Virus record (IMG/VR): IMGVR_UViG_3300044491_001694
Coordinates: 1 to 36,930 of that record
DNA from: a virus
Direction: 5' to 3' (one strand)
DNA length: 36,930 nt
Below, in pieces: positions 35,589 through 36,930 of the stretch. A model generated the notes under the pieces. It was given only the letters and a program-made list of their open reading frames with translations, ran no database searches and was not told where the DNA came from. The translations under genes were made by a program, and so were the position numbers. The first letter of the stretch is position 1. Each line of letters begins with the position of its first letter.

Positions 35589-36338
35589 ATGAAAGTATAC
35601 GACATTTTAACAGAATCTAAAAAAGAAGAACAAATTGATGAGTTATCACCAGTTCGTTGGGCAAAAGCTAAGATGGGCAATAAAAGTGCTCAATTAGATA
35701 TTGAAATTGACAAAGAAGTTAAAGACATCTATAAAGATTTCGTAGCAGTAGTTAAACAAGATCCAAAGCAAAAAGGCATGACTGTAGATAGTATATCAAA
35801 CTTTTTAGCGGCCAAAGGATTTGCAAATAGTCCAAAAGAAGTAAAAGCATATATCAAACAAGATATGAGCCTAATGAAAAAACTAGGTAAAGGTATTGTT
35901 AAAGGCACTAAAGCTACAATTGATACAGCAAAAGACGTAGCTGGTGCGGCTAAGTCCGGAGCAAGTGCAGTAGTAGGTGCGGCTAAGAAACTTGCTAGAG
36001 CTCCTGCTAAATCAGGACTAGCGCCTGATCCTCGTCAAGGCGAATTAGATTTAAACAGTATGTATAACGAATCACTTTTATTAGAAGCAGAACTATCAGG
36101 TTCTGAAGTTAAGAAAGTTATCAAACGTTTTGTACAGCAAGGTTTCCAAAAACAACTAGGTGGAAGACTTAATAAAAGTTCATATGGTGATCAAGGTTCA
36201 AGTAAAGCACCTGCTCAAAGTAATACTAAAGCAGATGCAAAGACAATGGCTACACCAACTATGGACATTGATAGTGCAATTAAGTTTCTACAATCAAACG
36301 GTTATAAAGTAACAAAGACTAAAAAAGCAACTGCTTAA
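35589..36338 (+). CDS. Putative packaged internal head (or prohead core) protein
   Basis: The 249-residue Lys/Ala-rich protein begins MKVYDILTESK. This resembles the 10-residue capsid-targeting peptide of T4 internal proteins (MKTYQEFIAE), including the (L/I)-X-E pattern cut by prohead protease gp21, here LTE at residues 7-9. Further possible sites are IDE (16-18) and LLE (164-166). Residues about 100-145 form an Ala/Gly/Lys-rich helical segment (GTKATIDTAKDVAGAAKSG), suited to binding DNA or membranes, and the C-terminal part is flexible and basic with a closing small helical unit. The late promoter at 35560 fits a virion protein. The family itself is not recognised; the internal-protein role is inferred from the N-terminus, charge and promoter. 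Confidence 0.6.
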   Translation: MKVYDILTESKKEEQIDELSPVRWAKAKMGNKSAQLDIEIDKEVKDIYKDFVAVVKQDPKQKGMTVDSISNFLAAKGFANSPKEVKAYIKQDMSLMKKLGKGIVKGTKATIDTAKDVAGAAKSGASAVVGAAKKLARAPAKSGLAPDPRQGELDLNSMYNESLLLEAELSGSEVKKVIKRFVQQGFQKQLGGRLNKSSYGDQGSSKAPAQSNTKADAKTMATPTMDIDSAIKFLQSNGYKVTKTKKATA

Positions 36339-36367
36339 TCCTACCAAAAAGGTTGCTGAATTTTTTT
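36326..36367. terminator. Weak bidirectional terminator between convergent genes
   Basis: AGCAAC (36326-36331) pairs with GTTGCT (36352-36357) and is followed by GAA and seven T on the plus strand. On the minus strand the same stem is followed by a run of six T (36321-36326 are A on the plus strand). It spans the two stop codons of the convergent genes, which are two bases apart. The 20-base loop makes it weak. Confidence 0.4.
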
Positions 36368-36554
36368 AGCAGTATCTAAATTATCTTTAATTAATTGATT
36401 TATTATTTCTCTATCTTCAATGGATAGGTCATAACATTCGGTGATTGATAATCCACCTCTCATCCACCATACTAATTTGTATAGAGATGATTTAAGTTCT
36501 TTGACCTCTCCTTCAAGAATCTTAACCTCGTCTAGGATTTTTTCGAGGCTCCAT
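36341..36554 (-). pseudogene. 51: gp51-like baseplate hub assembly protein, apparently frameshifted near the start
   Basis: A frame ending at the TAG at 36341-36343 encodes a coiled-coil start (KILDEVKILEGEVKELKSSL) then YKLVWWMRGGLSITECYDL and a helical end finishing QQPFW, the pattern I associate with short gp51-like hub assembly proteins of marine T4-like phages. No ATG, GTG or TTG opens this frame before residue 30. An ATG at 36554-36552, 11 bases after the gp26 stop, is in another frame and meets TAA after ten codons. The two frames join if the A6 run (T at 36538-36543) had five A, giving MEPRKILDEVK... of 70 residues. This could be a sequencing error, a true mutation, or slippage at A6. 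Without repair only a 40-residue product from 36463 is possible. gp51 identity is moderately sure. Confidence 0.55.
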
Positions 36555-36564
36555 GTTAAGATTC

Positions 36565-36930
36565 TTAGCCGAAAAAATTTGACTGATCAAACTGAACTGG
36601 AACTTGATATGTTTTTGGAGCACCAGCCGCAAGTTCTTCATCAGTTGCAGTAACATCTAAAGGTGCTTGAGTAAACTTATCTTTTTGATTTTTGATATGA
36701 TCTTCAATTCCGTTATAAACTGAAGCTTCACAGTTTTCTAAGAATTCTCTAATGTATTTTGCATTAACTACAGCTTCATCTGAGTCATCTGGCTGTATTG
36801 CAACTACACTATTAATAACAACATTGAGATTAATTTCAGTTAGGTTTTTAAAACTTGCTTGAAATCTTTCTAATTTCTCTTTGTCGTCTATGCTATCATT
36901 GTTTACAATAGCAAAGATTCGTTGTTGTTC
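36565..36930 (-). CDS. 26: gp26-like baseplate hub protein, C-terminal part (runs off right edge)
   Basis: An open frame runs from the right edge to the TAA at 36567-36565, giving 121 residues without the start. The visible part has an EKLERFQASFKNLTEINLN helix, IQPDDSDEAV, a helix KYIREFLENCEASVYNGIE, and an end PVQFDQSNFFG. The T4 baseplate hub family (gp26-like) of marine phages ends with a very similar 'PV.FD.SNFFG' in my memory, and the gp51-like ORF directly after it supports the call. Its expected role is baseplate hub assembly or structure. The missing N-terminus prevents checking domain completeness. Confidence 0.65.
   Translation of the reverse strand, partial: EQQRIFAIVNNDSIDDKEKLERFQASFKNLTEINLNVVINSVVAIQPDDSDEAVVNAKYIREFLENCEASVYNGIEDHIKNQKDKFTQAPLDVTATDEELAAGAPKTYQVPVQFDQSNFFG

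Noticed and set aside
36441-36653. Plus-strand ORF of 70 codons near the right edge
   Set aside because: It overlaps the gp51-like and gp26-like minus-strand frames, which have recognisable motifs.
1-36930. CRISPR arrays, insertion sequences, integrase or host-derived metabolic genes
   Set aside because: No regularly spaced repeats, transposase or integrase motifs, or photosynthesis/metabolic enzymes were seen in any frame.

Overview
This is a fragment of an AT-rich myovirus genome of the T4-like supergroup. The gene set, small conserved proteins and low GC look most like marine relatives such as cyanophages or pelagiphages; this host guess comes from remembered resemblance, not a search. 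No bacterial housekeeping genes, tRNAs, transposons or CRISPR arrays were seen.

Left and central part (1-30,406, all on the minus strand) is a tightly packed late structural operon, read from right to left: a gp48/gp54-like tube-cap protein, gp53, a large putative hub protein, gp5 (spike with a C-terminal GH19 domain), a PAAR spike tip, gp25, an enlarged gp6, a giant 5,022-residue protein taking up 15 kb, an unrecognised 203-residue protein, a tail-collar fibre protein and a tandem paralogue of that fibre which runs off the left edge. Five boundaries use TAATG stop/start overlaps, which points to translational coupling. The products should form the baseplate, spike and attached fibres. Where T4 has genes 7 to 12 after gene 6, this genome has mostly one giant ORF.

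At 30,407-30,487 transcription diverges. The plus strand carries a replication, recombination and late-transcription module: gp55 (late sigma factor), gp47 and gp46 (Mre11/Rad50-type recombination nuclease), a small conserved-looking ORF and a GIY-YIG-like nuclease. Two consensus sigma-70-type promoters with the same hexamers (TTGACT, 17-base spacer, TATAAT) sit before gp55 and gp47, so host polymerase probably reads this module early, and gp55 then switches on the minus-strand late genes.

The 540-base gap 34,798-35,337 has no credible protein gene but is full of complementary segments and ends in a 9-bp stem-loop. It is the best candidate here for an undescribed element, a structured phage RNA of about 370 nt. 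A small minus-strand gene (61 aa) follows, then a plus-strand gene with a perfect T4-type late promoter (TATAAATA), whose product has an N-terminus like the capsid-targeting peptide of T4 internal head proteins. At the right edge, on the minus strand, are a gp51-like ORF that appears frameshifted at an A6 run and the C-terminal part of a gp26-like baseplate hub protein.
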